64,000 bases of DNA from Clostridiales bacterium UBA7568 (GCA_002479075.1 DLLG01000017.1:1-64000), one strand, 5' to 3'. Positions 1-9,146 are shown, counted from the stretch's first letter. Numbers and translations: made by a program. Notes: generated by a model from the sequence alone, not told the origin.

Positions 1-11
1 ACAGCTTTGTT

Positions 12-40
12 ATTCTATCACATCACTCTACGATTGTCAA
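12..40 (-). promoter_or_regulatory. Sigma-A type promoter reading off the left edge
   Basis: On the minus strand TTGACA (35-40) and TAGAAT (12-17) are separated by 17 bp, so a transcript would start at or beyond the left edge. The gene it drives is outside the window. The stretch 41-179 holds no convincing gene; the short ORF there is low-complexity, AT-rich translation. Confidence 0.6.
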
Positions 41-179
41 GTGGTTTTTTAATCTTTTTTCAAGTTTTTTCTTTTTATTTTTTTGAGAAAACACGCGTTC
101 TTGCAAAAGAGGCGGCGCAGGCTCCGCATTTTTGCGGTTTACGGGCTTTGCTTTAGTAGTTTTTTCGGACGGATAAATT

Positions 180-1061
180 TCAATCGAGTTCCGGCGGAGA
201 ATCAACCCAGCCGACGGTATACGCTGTAAACTCGCTCACTTCAAGACGTCCGAGATTGCGCGTATCGAGGAGCATAATATCGTTTGGGTATTTATATAAG
301 GTATATCTTTCCGTCGCTTTTTCGATATACAGATCCGGCGCTCCGAAAAGATGCAGTATCTCGTGCGCAACTGTTGACGCTCTTGGGCTGTTTTTGCCTA
401 TCGCTGCATCCGAATGCAGATTATTTGCAAAAATAATGGTGTGTTCAACGTAGTCGTCACCATAATCGGAGAGCTGGTTGCGCGCCGTCGAGGTGCCGTC
501 TCTGTTTACGATAGCGGCAAAAATAACTTCGCCTCCGCTCAAAGCCTTAAAGCTGTTATAAAATTCCTTTGTACTGTAATATCCGAAATTGCCCGCTATC
601 TGCTCAATCATATCGTGCGTGTGGGTTCCGTCCGAGCCGTCCAGCACAGCGCCTTTATATCTCAACTTGTCCTTTTCGCCCGATACGGTCGTTGCGTGAT
701 ACTGCGTTTTGAATTTCAGCTCAACTCCGTATCTGCCCGCTTGTTTTTCAAGAAACTGCAAGCCTTCCTTTATCGGTCCGTCAAGAAAAAGCGAAATGCT
801 CTCTGAATCCCATTCGCTTTCATCGTCATCAACGAAAAACACCTGAACGCTTACCTCGCCCCGTAGCTCCTTATTTACTCCGAGAGAGTAATACGGTCTC
901 GTCGAAAACAGCTCTCTCAGCTCCTCCGTCAGTACTGGAGGCGTTTTCTTGTCAAAAGCTGACGGATGCTTGCCAATGTAGTCAGCGCAGAAACAAAAGA
1001 GAGTTACGGCAATAATACACGCAACAGCTATATTAAACAGCTTTTTCTCCGTTATCCGCAT
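180..1061 (-). CDS. Membrane-anchored or secreted metzincin-like zinc metalloprotease
   Basis: The 293-residue protein starts with one hydrophobic segment (about residues 9-27) that would act as an uncleaved anchor or signal, placing the rest outside the cell. Near the C terminus is HEILHLFGAPD (233-243), an HExxHxxGxxD zinc site as in metzincins with aspartate as third ligand. A DIM tripeptide at 261-263 could be the Met-turn. No family was recognised in the middle of the protein. The start has a GGGCGGAT-like ribosome site, and the gene lies 28 bp after a membrane-protein gene, so the two probably form an operon. The protease call rests on the motif only; the substrate is unknown. Confidence 0.65.
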   Translation of the reverse strand: MRITEKKLFNIAVACIIAVTLFCFCADYIGKHPSAFDKKTPPVLTEELRELFSTRPYYSLGVNKELRGEVSVQVFFVDDDESEWDSESISLFLDGPIKEGLQFLEKQAGRYGVELKFKTQYHATTVSGEKDKLRYKGAVLDGSDGTHTHDMIEQIAGNFGYYSTKEFYNSFKALSGGEVIFAAIVNRDGTSTARNQLSDYGDDYVEHTIIFANNLHSDAAIGKNSPRASTVAHEILHLFGAPDLYIEKATERYTLYKYPNDIMLLDTRNLGRLEVSEFTAYTVGWVDSPPELD

Positions 1062-1089
1062 AGCTTATCCGCCCTTCTCCGTTTGTTTT

Positions 1090-1641
1090 TCATTCGCCAC
1101 GGCTCATCTCCGGCGACGGTTGTCTCTCTCCGCAAGCCCCGCGCCCGACCTTGTTTCTGACCGCAAAAAAGAATATAGGTCTCAAAAGCCCGAGCGTCAG
1201 GCACGTCAAAACCGTCATTATGTCGCCGTTGTTTCCGAGTGCCTTCCTATATATCTTGTGCGCAATAACGGAATCGATCACAAATTTTGCCGCAAGCAAT
1301 GCAAGCTCCGCGGGAAACGCAAATTTTTCAACTATCGGGTAGCCCTCCGCCATTATGTAATAGCAAATGCTTATTCCGAAGGTTATGACGGAGAGGACAA
1401 ACGATATTATTCCGAGAGCCCTTGCTCCGGCAATTTTCCCGATCAGGCAGTTGTTATAAAACGGTATCCAGGCAACGCCGCCGTGCTTATATCGCAGGCT
1501 TTCAGCCATACGCATCACGGATATACCCTCAAGAACATAGCGCACAACCGAATATATCAGACAGGCGATAAACATCCATATAAATATTATAAGGAAGGCA
1601 GACACCATCCCCATCATAAAAAGCACACTGATTCCGCCCAT
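1090..1641 (-). CDS. Multi-pass integral membrane protein, function unknown
   Basis: The 183-residue protein has about four or five hydrophobic helices and little else. A WIPFYNN stretch after the second helix resembles small DUF-type membrane proteins of Clostridia in which a signal peptidase or unknown domain can follow, but nothing catalytic is visible here. ATG at 1641 is preferred over the upstream TTG (1647) because AGGGGG lies seven bases upstream. It is first in a two-gene operon with the metalloprotease-like gene and is preceded by a clear promoter. Confidence 0.6.
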   Translation of the reverse strand: MGGISVLFMMGMVSAFLIIFIWMFIACLIYSVVRYVLEGISVMRMAESLRYKHGGVAWIPFYNNCLIGKIAGARALGIISFVLSVITFGISICYYIMAEGYPIVEKFAFPAELALLAAKFVIDSVIAHKIYRKALGNNGDIMTVLTCLTLGLLRPIFFFAVRNKVGRGACGERQPSPEMSRGE

Positions 1642-1677
1642 AAACAATCCCCCTGAAATTACGTTTTTTACATTGAT

Positions 1678-1706
1678 ATTATATCAGTCGCAATAAAAAA
1701 AGTCAA
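1678..1706 (-). promoter_or_regulatory. Promoter of membrane protein/metalloprotease operon
   Basis: TTGACT (1701-1706) and TATAAT (1678-1683) are spaced 17 bp apart on the minus strand, 37 bp upstream of the start at 1641. Confidence 0.75.
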
Positions 1707-1740
1707 CCGATCCGAGCACATCTTTTCGGGCAACATCGGC

Positions 1741-1766
1741 AAAGCCCCGCCGGACGGCAGGGCTTT
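1741..1766 (-). terminator. Hairpin after the acyltransferase gene
   Basis: AAAGCCC/GGGCTTT arms enclose a GC-rich loop 11 bp after the stop of the minus-strand acyltransferase gene. There is no long T run, so this may be a weak terminator. Confidence 0.4.
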
Positions 1767-1776
1767 CGCTTTCATA

Positions 1777-3060
1777 TTATTTTTTCCGGATTCTCTTTTC
1801 AGCCTTTACCTTCTTATAAAGCTCCTCTGTTGCAATACGCGCTTTGGCAGCGGAAACCTCTCCTCCTTTAGGAAAGCAATAATAGAGTCGCTCCCTGTTT
1901 CCTATGCAGATGACATCGCCTATCTCATACCAGAAGTAATCGGCATAGAGGCTGTAAGACGCCAGCGGAGACTGAACGTAATCGAGCTTGCCGTCACAGC
2001 CGGTTAAGTGAAACCCGTCGCAGGTATGAACAAGCCTTCCCTCGCCAACTCTGTACATACTCTTGTAATCAATCATCATCAGAATGTCAACGTCACATTC
2101 GGTCAGGTAAGTCCCGTTTTCTATCTCCTTCCGCACACAGTCGCGCTCCCAGGCGTACCAATCCGGAATATGCTCAAACGTGTCGCCTCCGGAAAGATCG
2201 CGGAGAAATCCGCGTTCATCAAGCTCCCATTTGCTTCCGCAGTTGCGGCAGGTCAGAGTCGTACCCTTGCCCTCCGTTTTTCCCTCGCAGCCGCAAACGG
2301 GGCATTTGTAAAGCGCTCTTTCCAGATGGTCTGCGCGGAAATCCTCCGAAACGGAAACTCCGCTCTCCTGTTGCCATTTGAAATAGTCAAGGTCAAATTC
2401 GCGGCGCAATATTTCATCAAGCTCCTCCGGCGACTTTTCATCTATCTCCTTCGGAGAGAGCAGATATTTCATCTCCGCGGAAACCTTGACCTTTCTCTGT
2501 TGCAACCCGTTATAAAGCGGGTCGTGCGAGAACGCGCCGTACGTTTTTATCATAACAACCGGCACCCCGAGAATTTTCAGGCACTTTCCCATATCCTCCG
2601 GCAGGGGCGTTGTTGTTCCGTCGAAGCTGTAACTCGCTTCGGGATACATAAGCACGGAGGTTTTGAGCGTCCGCAGCGCATAAATCATATCGCTTATGAG
2701 CGAATATTCGGGGACGAATTTCTTTTTCGGTATACATCCGAGCTTTCTCATCAGCCATAGCTGACCGACAAATCCGTCCTGCGTGCAAACCGTCTGAAAC
2801 GGCTTCGGATATATGATATGCGCCGCTATTTTGAGATCGATAAAGCACGAATGGTTCATAAGATAAAGGCACGGCTCGCTCTTGCCCAGCCGCTCCATTC
2901 CGGTCTTTTCATACGAAAACTGCGTCGCTTTCAGCTCGGACGAGCCGGCAAGATACATAAGCGTCCGGAACAGAAGGCTCGGCTTATGCGGCAAAAAGTG
3001 CGGAGCGACAGGCTTTGCCATCGCCTCTTCATATGTGCAATTTCTGACCTTGATCTTCAT
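1777..3060 (-). CDS. PlsC-like 1-acylglycerol-3-phosphate acyltransferase with zinc ribbon
   Basis: A 427-residue protein. The N-terminal half carries acyltransferase block I (NHSCFID, an H-x4-D motif) and a block III-like YPEASYSFDG, which fits acyl transfer from acyl-ACP or acyl-CoA to lysophosphatidic acid or a related lipid at the membrane. About 150 residues later is a zinc ribbon (CPVCG and CRNCG), unusual for a simple PlsC. The C-terminal segment has no recognised fold. ATG at 3060 is chosen because GGAGGT sits just upstream; longer reading in frame crosses the promoter. It is divergent from a TetR-type gene that may control it. The family is clear; the exact acceptor is not. Confidence 0.75.
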   Translation of the reverse strand: MKIKVRNCTYEEAMAKPVAPHFLPHKPSLLFRTLMYLAGSSELKATQFSYEKTGMERLGKSEPCLYLMNHSCFIDLKIAAHIIYPKPFQTVCTQDGFVGQLWLMRKLGCIPKKKFVPEYSLISDMIYALRTLKTSVLMYPEASYSFDGTTTPLPEDMGKCLKILGVPVVMIKTYGAFSHDPLYNGLQQRKVKVSAEMKYLLSPKEIDEKSPEELDEILRREFDLDYFKWQQESGVSVSEDFRADHLERALYKCPVCGCEGKTEGKGTTLTCRNCGSKWELDERGFLRDLSGGDTFEHIPDWYAWERDCVRKEIENGTYLTECDVDILMMIDYKSMYRVGEGRLVHTCDGFHLTGCDGKLDYVQSPLASYSLYADYFWYEIGDVICIGNRERLYYCFPKGGEVSAAKARIATEELYKKVKAEKRIRKK

Positions 3061-3152
3061 ACAGACCTCCCGTCCGGATGATTTGACGCTCGCCCGCCGG
3101 AGCGGCATCTCCCGAAATCCGCTTTCCCGCCCCGCAAGTGTTTTATAAAACC

Positions 3153-3180
3153 ATTGTAACACACAGAAGGAAAAAGTCAA
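3153..3180 (-). promoter_or_regulatory. Promoter of the acyltransferase gene
   Basis: TTGACT (3175-3180) and TACAAT (3153-3158) with a 16-bp spacer on the minus strand. It lies back to back with the plus-strand promoter of the TetR gene. Confidence 0.65.
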
Positions 3181-3201
3181 GAAAAAATAATTTGCGTCCG
3201 A

Positions 3202-3230
3202 TTGCTTTAAAGGGGTTTTTGTGTTATAAT
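3202..3230 (+). promoter_or_regulatory. Promoter of the TetR-family gene
   Basis: TTGCTT (3202-3207) and TATAAT (3225-3230) with a 17-bp spacer, 33 bp before the start at 3263. Confidence 0.7.
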
Positions 3231-3262
3231 ACAAAAAACAAAATGCGATGAGGAGAGGCAAT

Positions 3263-3859
3263 ATGCGCAATCGTGCACCGAAAAAAGATAAAACGACAAA
3301 AAAGAAGATCGTTTCCGCCGCCTGGAAGCTCTTTTATGAGCAGAGCTACGAAAGCACGACGGTTGAAGAAATCGTCGAGGAATCGGGAACGTCAAAGGGC
3401 TCGTTTTATCATTATTTTGAAGGAAAGGACGCTCTGCTCGGCTCGCTTTCCGTCCTCTTCGACGAAAAGTATGAGGAGCTTATGCCGCAGATCGACGAAA
3501 GCCAGAACGCCGTCGATACGCTGCTGTATCTGAACCGCGAGCTTTTCTCAATGATTGAAGAAACGGTCTCTCTTGAGCTTCTCGCAAGACTTTTCTCCTC
3601 CCAGCTCATCACGCACGGCGAAAAACATCTTATGGACCATTCCCGCTCGTATTATAAAGTTTTGCGCAGCGTAATTATGAAGGGACAGGAAAAGGGAGAA
3701 ATCAGAGACGATATGTCCGTAAACGAGCTTTCGAAAATATATACCCTCTGCGAATGGGGAATGATGTACGATTGGTGCATCTGCGACGGCTCCTATTCGA
3801 TAAGACAGTACGCCGCGGGCGTTATGCCGATGTTTTTGGAGTCGTTCCGAAAAAAATAA
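3263..3859 (+). CDS. TetR/AcrR-family transcriptional regulator
   Basis: A 198-residue protein. Residues 10-60 form a TetR helix-turn-helix, with TTVEEIVEESGTSKGSFYHYF as the classic signature region. The C-terminal ligand domain is not assignable. ATG at 3263 follows AGGAGAGG at four bases; the in-frame ATG at 3248 lies before that site. It is divergent from the acyltransferase gene across about 200 bp, the usual arrangement for a local repressor of lipid or envelope genes. Its target is inferred, not shown. Confidence 0.85.
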   Translation: MRNRAPKKDKTTKKKIVSAAWKLFYEQSYESTTVEEIVEESGTSKGSFYHYFEGKDALLGSLSVLFDEKYEELMPQIDESQNAVDTLLYLNRELFSMIEETVSLELLARLFSSQLITHGEKHLMDHSRSYYKVLRSVIMKGQEKGEIRDDMSVNELSKIYTLCEWGMMYDWCICDGSYSIRQYAAGVMPMFLESFRKK

Positions 3860-3947
3860 TTTTTTAGCCTGTTTTTCTTATTGATAATATTATCAAAACA
3901 AGTATATATAAAAATCTGTTGTAATATCTGTATTTTTAATATTTTAC

Positions 3948-3985
3948 CAGAACGCAGTATAGACCAAAGTCTATACTGCGTTCTG
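3948..3985. repeat. Perfect 17-bp inverted repeat between tetR and the symporter
   Basis: Two perfect 17-base arms (CAGAACGCAGTATAGAC and its complement) surround a four-base loop. The right arm ends two bases before the -35 box of the symporter promoter. It can be a terminator for the TetR gene, though the following sequence is T-poor, or an operator or attenuation hairpin. Confidence 0.8.
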
Positions 3986-3987
3986 TA

Positions 3988-4016
3988 TTGCATTCTATTT
4001 TTGTTTGTGATATAAT
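3988..4016 (+). promoter_or_regulatory. Promoter of the PutP-type symporter gene
   Basis: TTGCAT (3988-3993) and TATAAT (4011-4016) spaced 17 bp apart. Because the promoter lies over the first codons of the longest possible reading frame, the start must be downstream, at ATG 4057. Confidence 0.7.
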
Positions 4017-4056
4017 TGGCGCATCTTTTTTAAAAACAGAAAGTGATCTTGAAATT

Positions 4057-5547
4057 ATGAACGGAGAAATTATTGCATTTATTCTGTATTTCTGCCTGAT
4101 GCTCGTCATCGGCATAATATTCTTCTTCCGCGAAAAGAGCGCGGGAGAAAAAGAGTTTTTCCTCGGAGGACGTTCGATGGGTCCTTGGGTAACGGCCATG
4201 TCGGCTCAGGCTTCCGATATGTCCGCTTGGTTTCTGATGGGACTTCCCGGCTCGATACTTGCGTTCGGATTCGGGCAGATGTGGATCGGGATCGGTCTTT
4301 GCCTCGGTACAATCGCAAACTGGATACTCGTTGCCCGCAGGCTCCGTTGCTTCTCCGAAGCGGCAAACGACTCGATCACAATGCCACAGTACCTTTCAAA
4401 CCGTTTCGCAACCAAAAGCCGTGCGCTTCAGATAATATGCGCCGTTATCTTTCTCGGCAGCTTTACGATATACGTTGCTTCCGCTTTCGTTGCAGGAGCG
4501 ACGGTATTTACAACCATATTCCCCTCTCTTTCAAACGGTTTGGCAATGCTTATCTTCGCTTCAATCATCATTATATACACATTTCTGGGCGGGTATAAAG
4601 CCGTTTGCTGGACGGACTTTTTCCAGGGGCTCCTGATGCTCGTCGCCGTCCTTGCAATACCGATTGTCATTTGCGTAACAAAGGATCTCGACACCTCAAA
4701 GCTGGCAGAGGTCATCATCGGCAACGACGGCACAAGATACGCCTTCGGCGAAAGCCTGTTCTCTTCCTCCTGGCAGGATATTGCCTCGGGACTTGCCTGG
4801 GGTCTCGGATACTTCGGTATGCCTCATATAATCGTCCGCTTTATGTCAATAAAAGACCCCAAAATGGTCAAAAAAAGCGCAACCGTTGCGATAATATGGG
4901 TAATTCTTTCTCTTGTCGCCGTTTGCCTCATCGCTTATTTCGGAAGAATGCTCGTTGCGGATGAGCTTCTGCCGGACGGTATGCAGAAGACGGTTTTCAT
5001 CAAGCTGGCAAGAGACCTCTTCCCCTCCGCAATAGCCGGCACGCTACTCGCAGCCATTATGGCGGCTTCAATGTCAACTGCGGACAGCCAGCTTCTCGTC
5101 GCTTCCTCTGCGTTCACTTCGGACATCTACCGCCCCATCTTCCGTAAGAAAGCCTCCGATAAAGAGCTTCTTTGGGTCGGAAGAGGAGTTGTCCTCGTTG
5201 TTTCCGTCGTCGCTTATTTTATCGCCTCTTCGAAAGGAAGCGGCGCGCAGGCGATAATGAACCTCGTTGAAAATGCCTGGGGCGTGTTCGGCGCCGCGTT
5301 CGGGCCGGTCATAATCCTCTCGCTCTTCTGGCGCAGATTTACATATAAAGGCGCAGTTGCGGGCGTGCTCGGCGGCGCGATAACGGATATTTTATGGCTG
5401 ATATTCCTCTCAAAATCAACGGGAATTTACGAACTTCTTCCCGGCTTTATAATCGGTGCGATATGCGCGATAGTCGTAACGCTTATAGACAAAAAGCCGA
5501 CGAAAGAAGTTACGGATATTTATGATAAAGCCGTTTCTATGAAATAA
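4057..5547 (+). CDS. putP: Sodium/proline-type symporter (SSS family)
   Basis: A 496-residue, roughly 13-helix protein of the sodium:solute symporter family, moving proline or a similar solute inward with Na+. Typical PutP features include GGRSMGPWVTAMSAQASDMSAW in the first loops (only the core is quoted), GGYKAVCWTDFFQG in the middle, and AASMSTADSQLL in the eighth-helix region that contributes Na+ ligands in the family. Start chosen downstream of the promoter; the ribosome site is weak. It stands alone, ended by a strong hairpin. The sodium-coupled ATPase further along this window would supply the Na+ gradient. Proline is the likeliest substrate, but SSS substrate calls by similarity are only moderately reliable. 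Confidence 0.88.
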   Translation: MNGEIIAFILYFCLMLVIGIIFFFREKSAGEKEFFLGGRSMGPWVTAMSAQASDMSAWFLMGLPGSILAFGFGQMWIGIGLCLGTIANWILVARRLRCFSEAANDSITMPQYLSNRFATKSRALQIICAVIFLGSFTIYVASAFVAGATVFTTIFPSLSNGLAMLIFASIIIIYTFLGGYKAVCWTDFFQGLLMLVAVLAIPIVICVTKDLDTSKLAEVIIGNDGTRYAFGESLFSSSWQDIASGLAWGLGYFGMPHIIVRFMSIKDPKMVKKSATVAIIWVILSLVAVCLIAYFGRMLVADELLPDGMQKTVFIKLARDLFPSAIAGTLLAAIMAASMSTADSQLLVASSAFTSDIYRPIFRKKASDKELLWVGRGVVLVVSVVAYFIASSKGSGAQAIMNLVENAWGVFGAAFGPVIILSLFWRRFTYKGAVAGVLGGAITDILWLIFLSKSTGIYELLPGFIIGAICAIVVTLIDKKPTKEVTDIYDKAVSMK

Positions 5548-5554
5548 GCAATAG

Positions 5555-5592
5555 CAAAAACCGCCTCGCGGATAGCCGTGAGGCGGTTTTTA
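5555..5592. terminator. Bidirectional terminator between putP and clpB
   Basis: AAAACCGCCTC and GAGGCGGTTTT form a perfect 11-bp stem, with A-rich and T-rich flanks on both sides, between two converging genes. Confidence 0.9.
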
Positions 5593-5616
5593 TTTTGGCA
5601 GGAGCGGTATTTGATT

Positions 5617-8229
5617 TTATTTTTCCGCCTTCCTGACGGTGCAGTCAAGCTCGCCGTCCTTTGCGTCAACGATGAGCGTATCGCCCATATCGAGGTCGCT
5701 TGAAAGGATTGTGCGTGCGACAAGCGTTTCAACTCTGCCCTGAAGGTATCTCTTGAGCGGTCTTGCACCGTAAACGGGGTCATAACCGCAATCGATGCAG
5801 AGCGTCTTTGCGGCGTCCGTGATCTCAAGGTGCAAGCCCTTGTCTTCAAGACGCTTTGAGAGCTTTTCGGTGAGCAGGTCGATAATCTTTGTAAGCTGGC
5901 TCTTTGCAAGCGGTTTATAGAAGATTATCTCATCGAGACGGTTGAGAAATTCGGGGCGGAAGGAGCTGCGGAGCAAGCCCATAACCTCCTCGCGCGCCTT
6001 TTCCGTAATCTCGCCGTCGGCATCGATACCGTCCAGCAGATATTGCGAGCCAAGGTTGCTTGTCAGAATGATTATAGTGTTTTTGAAATCGACGGTTCTG
6101 CCCTGCGAATCGGTTATTCTGCCGTCGTCAAGTATCTGGAGAAGAATATTGAAAACGTCCGGATGAGCCTTTTCGACTTCATCAAAGAGGACAACCGAAT
6201 ACGGATGACGGCGCACAGCCTCTGTCAGCTGACCGCCCTCGTCATAGCCGACATAGCCGGGAGGCGCTCCGATGAGACGCGATACGGAGAATTTCTCCAT
6301 ATATTCGGACATATCGATTCTGACCATCGAGCGTTCGTCGTCAAAAAGACATTCGGCAAGGGCTTTTGCAAGCTCCGTTTTACCGACGCCCGTAGGTCCG
6401 AGGAACATAAACGAGCCTATCGGTCTTGAAGGGTCGGCGATGCCGGCACGCGAGCGGAGGATTGCTTCGCTCACCTTGCGGACAGCCTCGTCCTGACCGA
6501 TGACGCGTTTATGAAGCGTGTCTTCAAGGGAGAGTATCTTTTCTCTCTCGCTTGCCTTCAGCTTTGAAACGGGGATTCCCGTCCAGCGGGCAACGATTCC
6601 CGTAATCTCTTCTTCGGTTACGGTGTCACGCAGGATTTTATCTGTTCCGTCTGTGTTTTTGCTGTCCTTATTTGCCTGCTCCAGCTTTTTCTGAAGCTCG
6701 GGCAGGACTGAATATTTGAGTCTCGCCGCCTCTTCATAACGGAAGGTACGCTGAGCCTCCTCCATATCGGCTGTGGCTCTTTCAATCTCTTCCTTTATGT
6801 TCTTGACGGAGTTGATTGCCGCTTTCTCGCTCTCCCATTTTGCCTTCATAGCATTGAATTTATCCTTCATTTCGGATATTTCCTCCGTCACCTTGGCAAG
6901 CCTTTCGACGGAGAGCGTGTCTGTCTCCTTTTTGAGCGCGGTCTCTTCAATTTCAAGCTGCATAATCTTTCTGCGGACGTCATCCAGCTCTGCGGGCATT
7001 GAGTCAATTTCCGTTCTGACAAGCGCACACGCCTCATCGACAAGGTCAATCGCCTTATCGGGGAGGAAACGGTCTGTTATATATCTGTCCGAAAGAACGG
7101 CAGCGGAAACGAGAGCCGCATCGTGGATACGCACGCCGTGATAAATTTCGTAACGCTCGCGCAGACCACGAAGAATGGTTATCGTATCCTCAACCGTCGG
7201 CTCGTTTACCATAACGGGCTGGAAACGTCTTTCAAGGGCAGCGTCCTTTTCGATATACTTTCTGTATTCGTCAAGCGTTGTTGCGCCGATACAGTGCAGT
7301 TCACCCCTTGCAAGCATAGGCTTTAAGATGTTGCCGGCGTCAAGTGCGCCGTCTGTCTTGCCCGCGCCGACTATCGTATGAAGCTCGTCGATAAAGAGGA
7401 TTATTCTGCCCTCGCTCTTTGTGACCTCGGCAAGAACCGCTTTCAGTCTCTCTTCAAACTCGCCGCGGAACTTTGCGCCCGCAATAAGCGAGCCCATATC
7501 AAGGGCAAAAATCGTCTTATCCTTCAGCCCTTCGGGAACGTCCCCGCGGACGATTCTCTGCGCAAGTCCCTCTGCAATCGCCGTTTTACCGACGCCCGGC
7601 TCGCCGATGAGCACAGGGTTGTTCTTCGTCTTTCTCGAAAGAATTCTGATGACGTTACGTATCTCGGTATCCCTGCCGATGACAGGATCCAGCTTCTGCT
7701 CTCTTGCCCGCTCGACAAGGTCAAAACCGTATTTTTTCAGAGCATCATACGTCTGCTCCGGCTCGTCATCCGTGACGCGCGCCGTCTTTACCTTCGCAAG
7801 CTCTGCCTTGAAGGCGTTTTTCGTTATGCCTCTTATGCGGAAGATATCTCTTATCGCCTGCGTCGGCAGGTCGAATATCGCTTCCGTTATATGCTCGACG
7901 GAGACATATTCGTCCCCTTCGGATTTTGCCAGCTTTTCGGCATTTTCAAGCACACGCTGGCAGTCCTGAGAAACATAGATTTTGTCAAGCTCGGCTCCGC
8001 CTCCGCCGACTTTTGTTATTTTTGATATAGCCTCATCCAGCGAAGAAAGAACAGCCTCCGTATCGACGCCCATCTTTGAAAAGATACTGCCGATAAGTCC
8101 GCCCTCCTGCGAGAGAAGCGCATAAAGCAGGTGCTCCTGCGTTATCGCCTGATTGGAATTTTCAAGCGCCTTGCTCTGTGCGGCGTTTATCGCCTCTATT
8201 GATTTTTTAGTGAATTTCTGAAGGTTCAT
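5617..8229 (-). CDS. clpB: ATP-dependent disaggregase ClpB
   Basis: An 870-residue AAA+ chaperone that, with DnaK, pulls polypeptides out of aggregates after heat or other stress in the cytoplasm. Domain order is complete: Clp N repeats (1-150), first AAA+ module with GEPGVGKT and FIDELHT (about 160-400), the coiled-coil middle domain (about 400-530) that separates ClpB from ClpA/C, second AAA+ module with GPTGVGKTE and LFDEVEKAH, and the C-terminal small domain. No ClpP-binding tripeptide was noted. It follows a ribbon-helix-helix gene by 23 bp, and both appear to share the promoter at 8920-8948. No CIRCE or CtsR box was recognised there. Confidence 0.97.
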   Translation of the reverse strand: MNLQKFTKKSIEAINAAQSKALENSNQAITQEHLLYALLSQEGGLIGSIFSKMGVDTEAVLSSLDEAISKITKVGGGGAELDKIYVSQDCQRVLENAEKLAKSEGDEYVSVEHITEAIFDLPTQAIRDIFRIRGITKNAFKAELAKVKTARVTDDEPEQTYDALKKYGFDLVERAREQKLDPVIGRDTEIRNVIRILSRKTKNNPVLIGEPGVGKTAIAEGLAQRIVRGDVPEGLKDKTIFALDMGSLIAGAKFRGEFEERLKAVLAEVTKSEGRIILFIDELHTIVGAGKTDGALDAGNILKPMLARGELHCIGATTLDEYRKYIEKDAALERRFQPVMVNEPTVEDTITILRGLRERYEIYHGVRIHDAALVSAAVLSDRYITDRFLPDKAIDLVDEACALVRTEIDSMPAELDDVRRKIMQLEIEETALKKETDTLSVERLAKVTEEISEMKDKFNAMKAKWESEKAAINSVKNIKEEIERATADMEEAQRTFRYEEAARLKYSVLPELQKKLEQANKDSKNTDGTDKILRDTVTEEEITGIVARWTGIPVSKLKASEREKILSLEDTLHKRVIGQDEAVRKVSEAILRSRAGIADPSRPIGSFMFLGPTGVGKTELAKALAECLFDDERSMVRIDMSEYMEKFSVSRLIGAPPGYVGYDEGGQLTEAVRRHPYSVVLFDEVEKAHPDVFNILLQILDDGRITDSQGRTVDFKNTIIILTSNLGSQYLLDGIDADGEITEKAREEVMGLLRSSFRPEFLNRLDEIIFYKPLAKSQLTKIIDLLTEKLSKRLEDKGLHLEITDAAKTLCIDCGYDPVYGARPLKRYLQGRVETLVARTILSSDLDMGDTLIVDAKDGELDCTVRKAEK

Positions 8230-8252
8230 AAAATCACTTCCTTTGCGATGAA

Positions 8253-8888
8253 TTAAATAATGCTTTTTGTGTTTTTAAGGTATGAAAGGTATATTTTCTC
8301 CGCCGTTTCCGCGTCAAGCTCGCCGGAAACGCAACCTTTGAGAAGTCTGTCAAGAACCGCCACATACGATGAGATTGCAAGGCTGAGCTCCTCCCCGCTC
8401 TTTATTCTGCCCATCGGGTCTATGCTTCTTACATAGCGTCCCGGAAGAAACTCATATTCCGGCGGTGCGGGAAGATATTTATCCTCCGTGCGCTTCATCC
8501 AGACGAAGAACCCGTCCATAACGTCGGAAAGCGCCGGCGACTGTGTCCTTACCGCAACACTAAGCTTGCCGCCGGTTCCCTCGCCCGTGCTCCAAAGCTC
8601 AACCTCGTATCTGACCGTCGGTCTGTATTTAAAGCGGAGGCTGCTTTTGAGAAGCATTGTGTCCTGATTCGGGACGGCAAGCGGAACGATGTCGCTCTCG
8701 CCGCCGAAGAAATTGCAGATTGAAGAGAAAATATCGTTTATCCGCTTCTCCGGCGTTGTGACGGAAGCGTATTCCGCAAGTATCCTGTTTATCAGCGCCG
8801 AGCGGTTCGTGCCAAGCCTGTGAGCGGCGTTGTCTATCTCCCGAACGACTTCATCCGAGAGCATAAGGCTGTATAAGCTCTTTTTCAT
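8253..8888 (-). CDS. Ribbon-helix-helix-like protein upstream of clpB
   Basis: A 211-residue protein whose first 45 residues read like a ribbon-helix-helix DNA-binding domain (LYSLMLSDEVVREIDNAA, then GTNRSALINRILAEY). The remaining 150 residues are rich in beta strands and were not recognised. ATG 8888 is preceded by AGGAAGGAGG, which excludes longer in-frame starts. The gene shares a promoter and probably a transcript with clpB and could regulate its own operon; that role is inferred from position and the N-terminal domain. Confidence 0.7.
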   Translation of the reverse strand: MKKSLYSLMLSDEVVREIDNAAHRLGTNRSALINRILAEYASVTTPEKRINDIFSSICNFFGGESDIVPLAVPNQDTMLLKSSLRFKYRPTVRYEVELWSTGEGTGGKLSVAVRTQSPALSDVMDGFFVWMKRTEDKYLPAPPEYEFLPGRYVRSIDPMGRIKSGEELSLAISSYVAVLDRLLKGCVSGELDAETAEKIYLSYLKNTKSII

Positions 8889-8919
8889 TTTCCGCCTCCT
8901 TCCTTTCTTTACATTGTAT

Positions 8920-8948
8920 ATTATACTCGCTTTTTGAAGTTTTGTCAA
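8920..8948 (-). promoter_or_regulatory. Promoter of the RHH-clpB operon
   Basis: A perfect TTGACA (8943-8948), a 17-bp spacer and TATAAT (8920-8925) on the minus strand. Confidence 0.85.
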
Positions 8949-9039
8949 GAGTTTTATATAAATTTCTTATCAAATTAAATAAATTTTTTCGCGCATTTTG
9001 GATTTGTATCGGTATTTTCGGATTTTCCTGCGAAAAATA

Positions 9040-9074
9040 AAAAAAGCGCACCCTCTTGAAAGGATGCGCTTTTC
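9040..9074 (-). terminator. Terminator of the ABC/HMA operon
   Basis: AAAAGCGCA and TGCGCTTTT arms surround a short loop; reading the minus strand the hairpin is followed by a run of T. It lies 73 bp after the HMA gene. Confidence 0.8.
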
Positions 9075-9146
9075 TCTTGTATTTTTTGAGGGCTCAGACT
9101 CAAAAAACGAAGGAAAAATCAAAATAAGGGAACGGAGAATTCAACC

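Noticed and set aside
23..205. 60-codon frame at the left end
   Set aside because: Lys-rich translation of AT-rich sequence overlapping a promoter; no ribosome site.
2008..2760. 250-codon plus-strand frame inside the acyltransferase gene
   Set aside because: Antisense shadow of a gene with clear motifs; no ribosome site and no domain.
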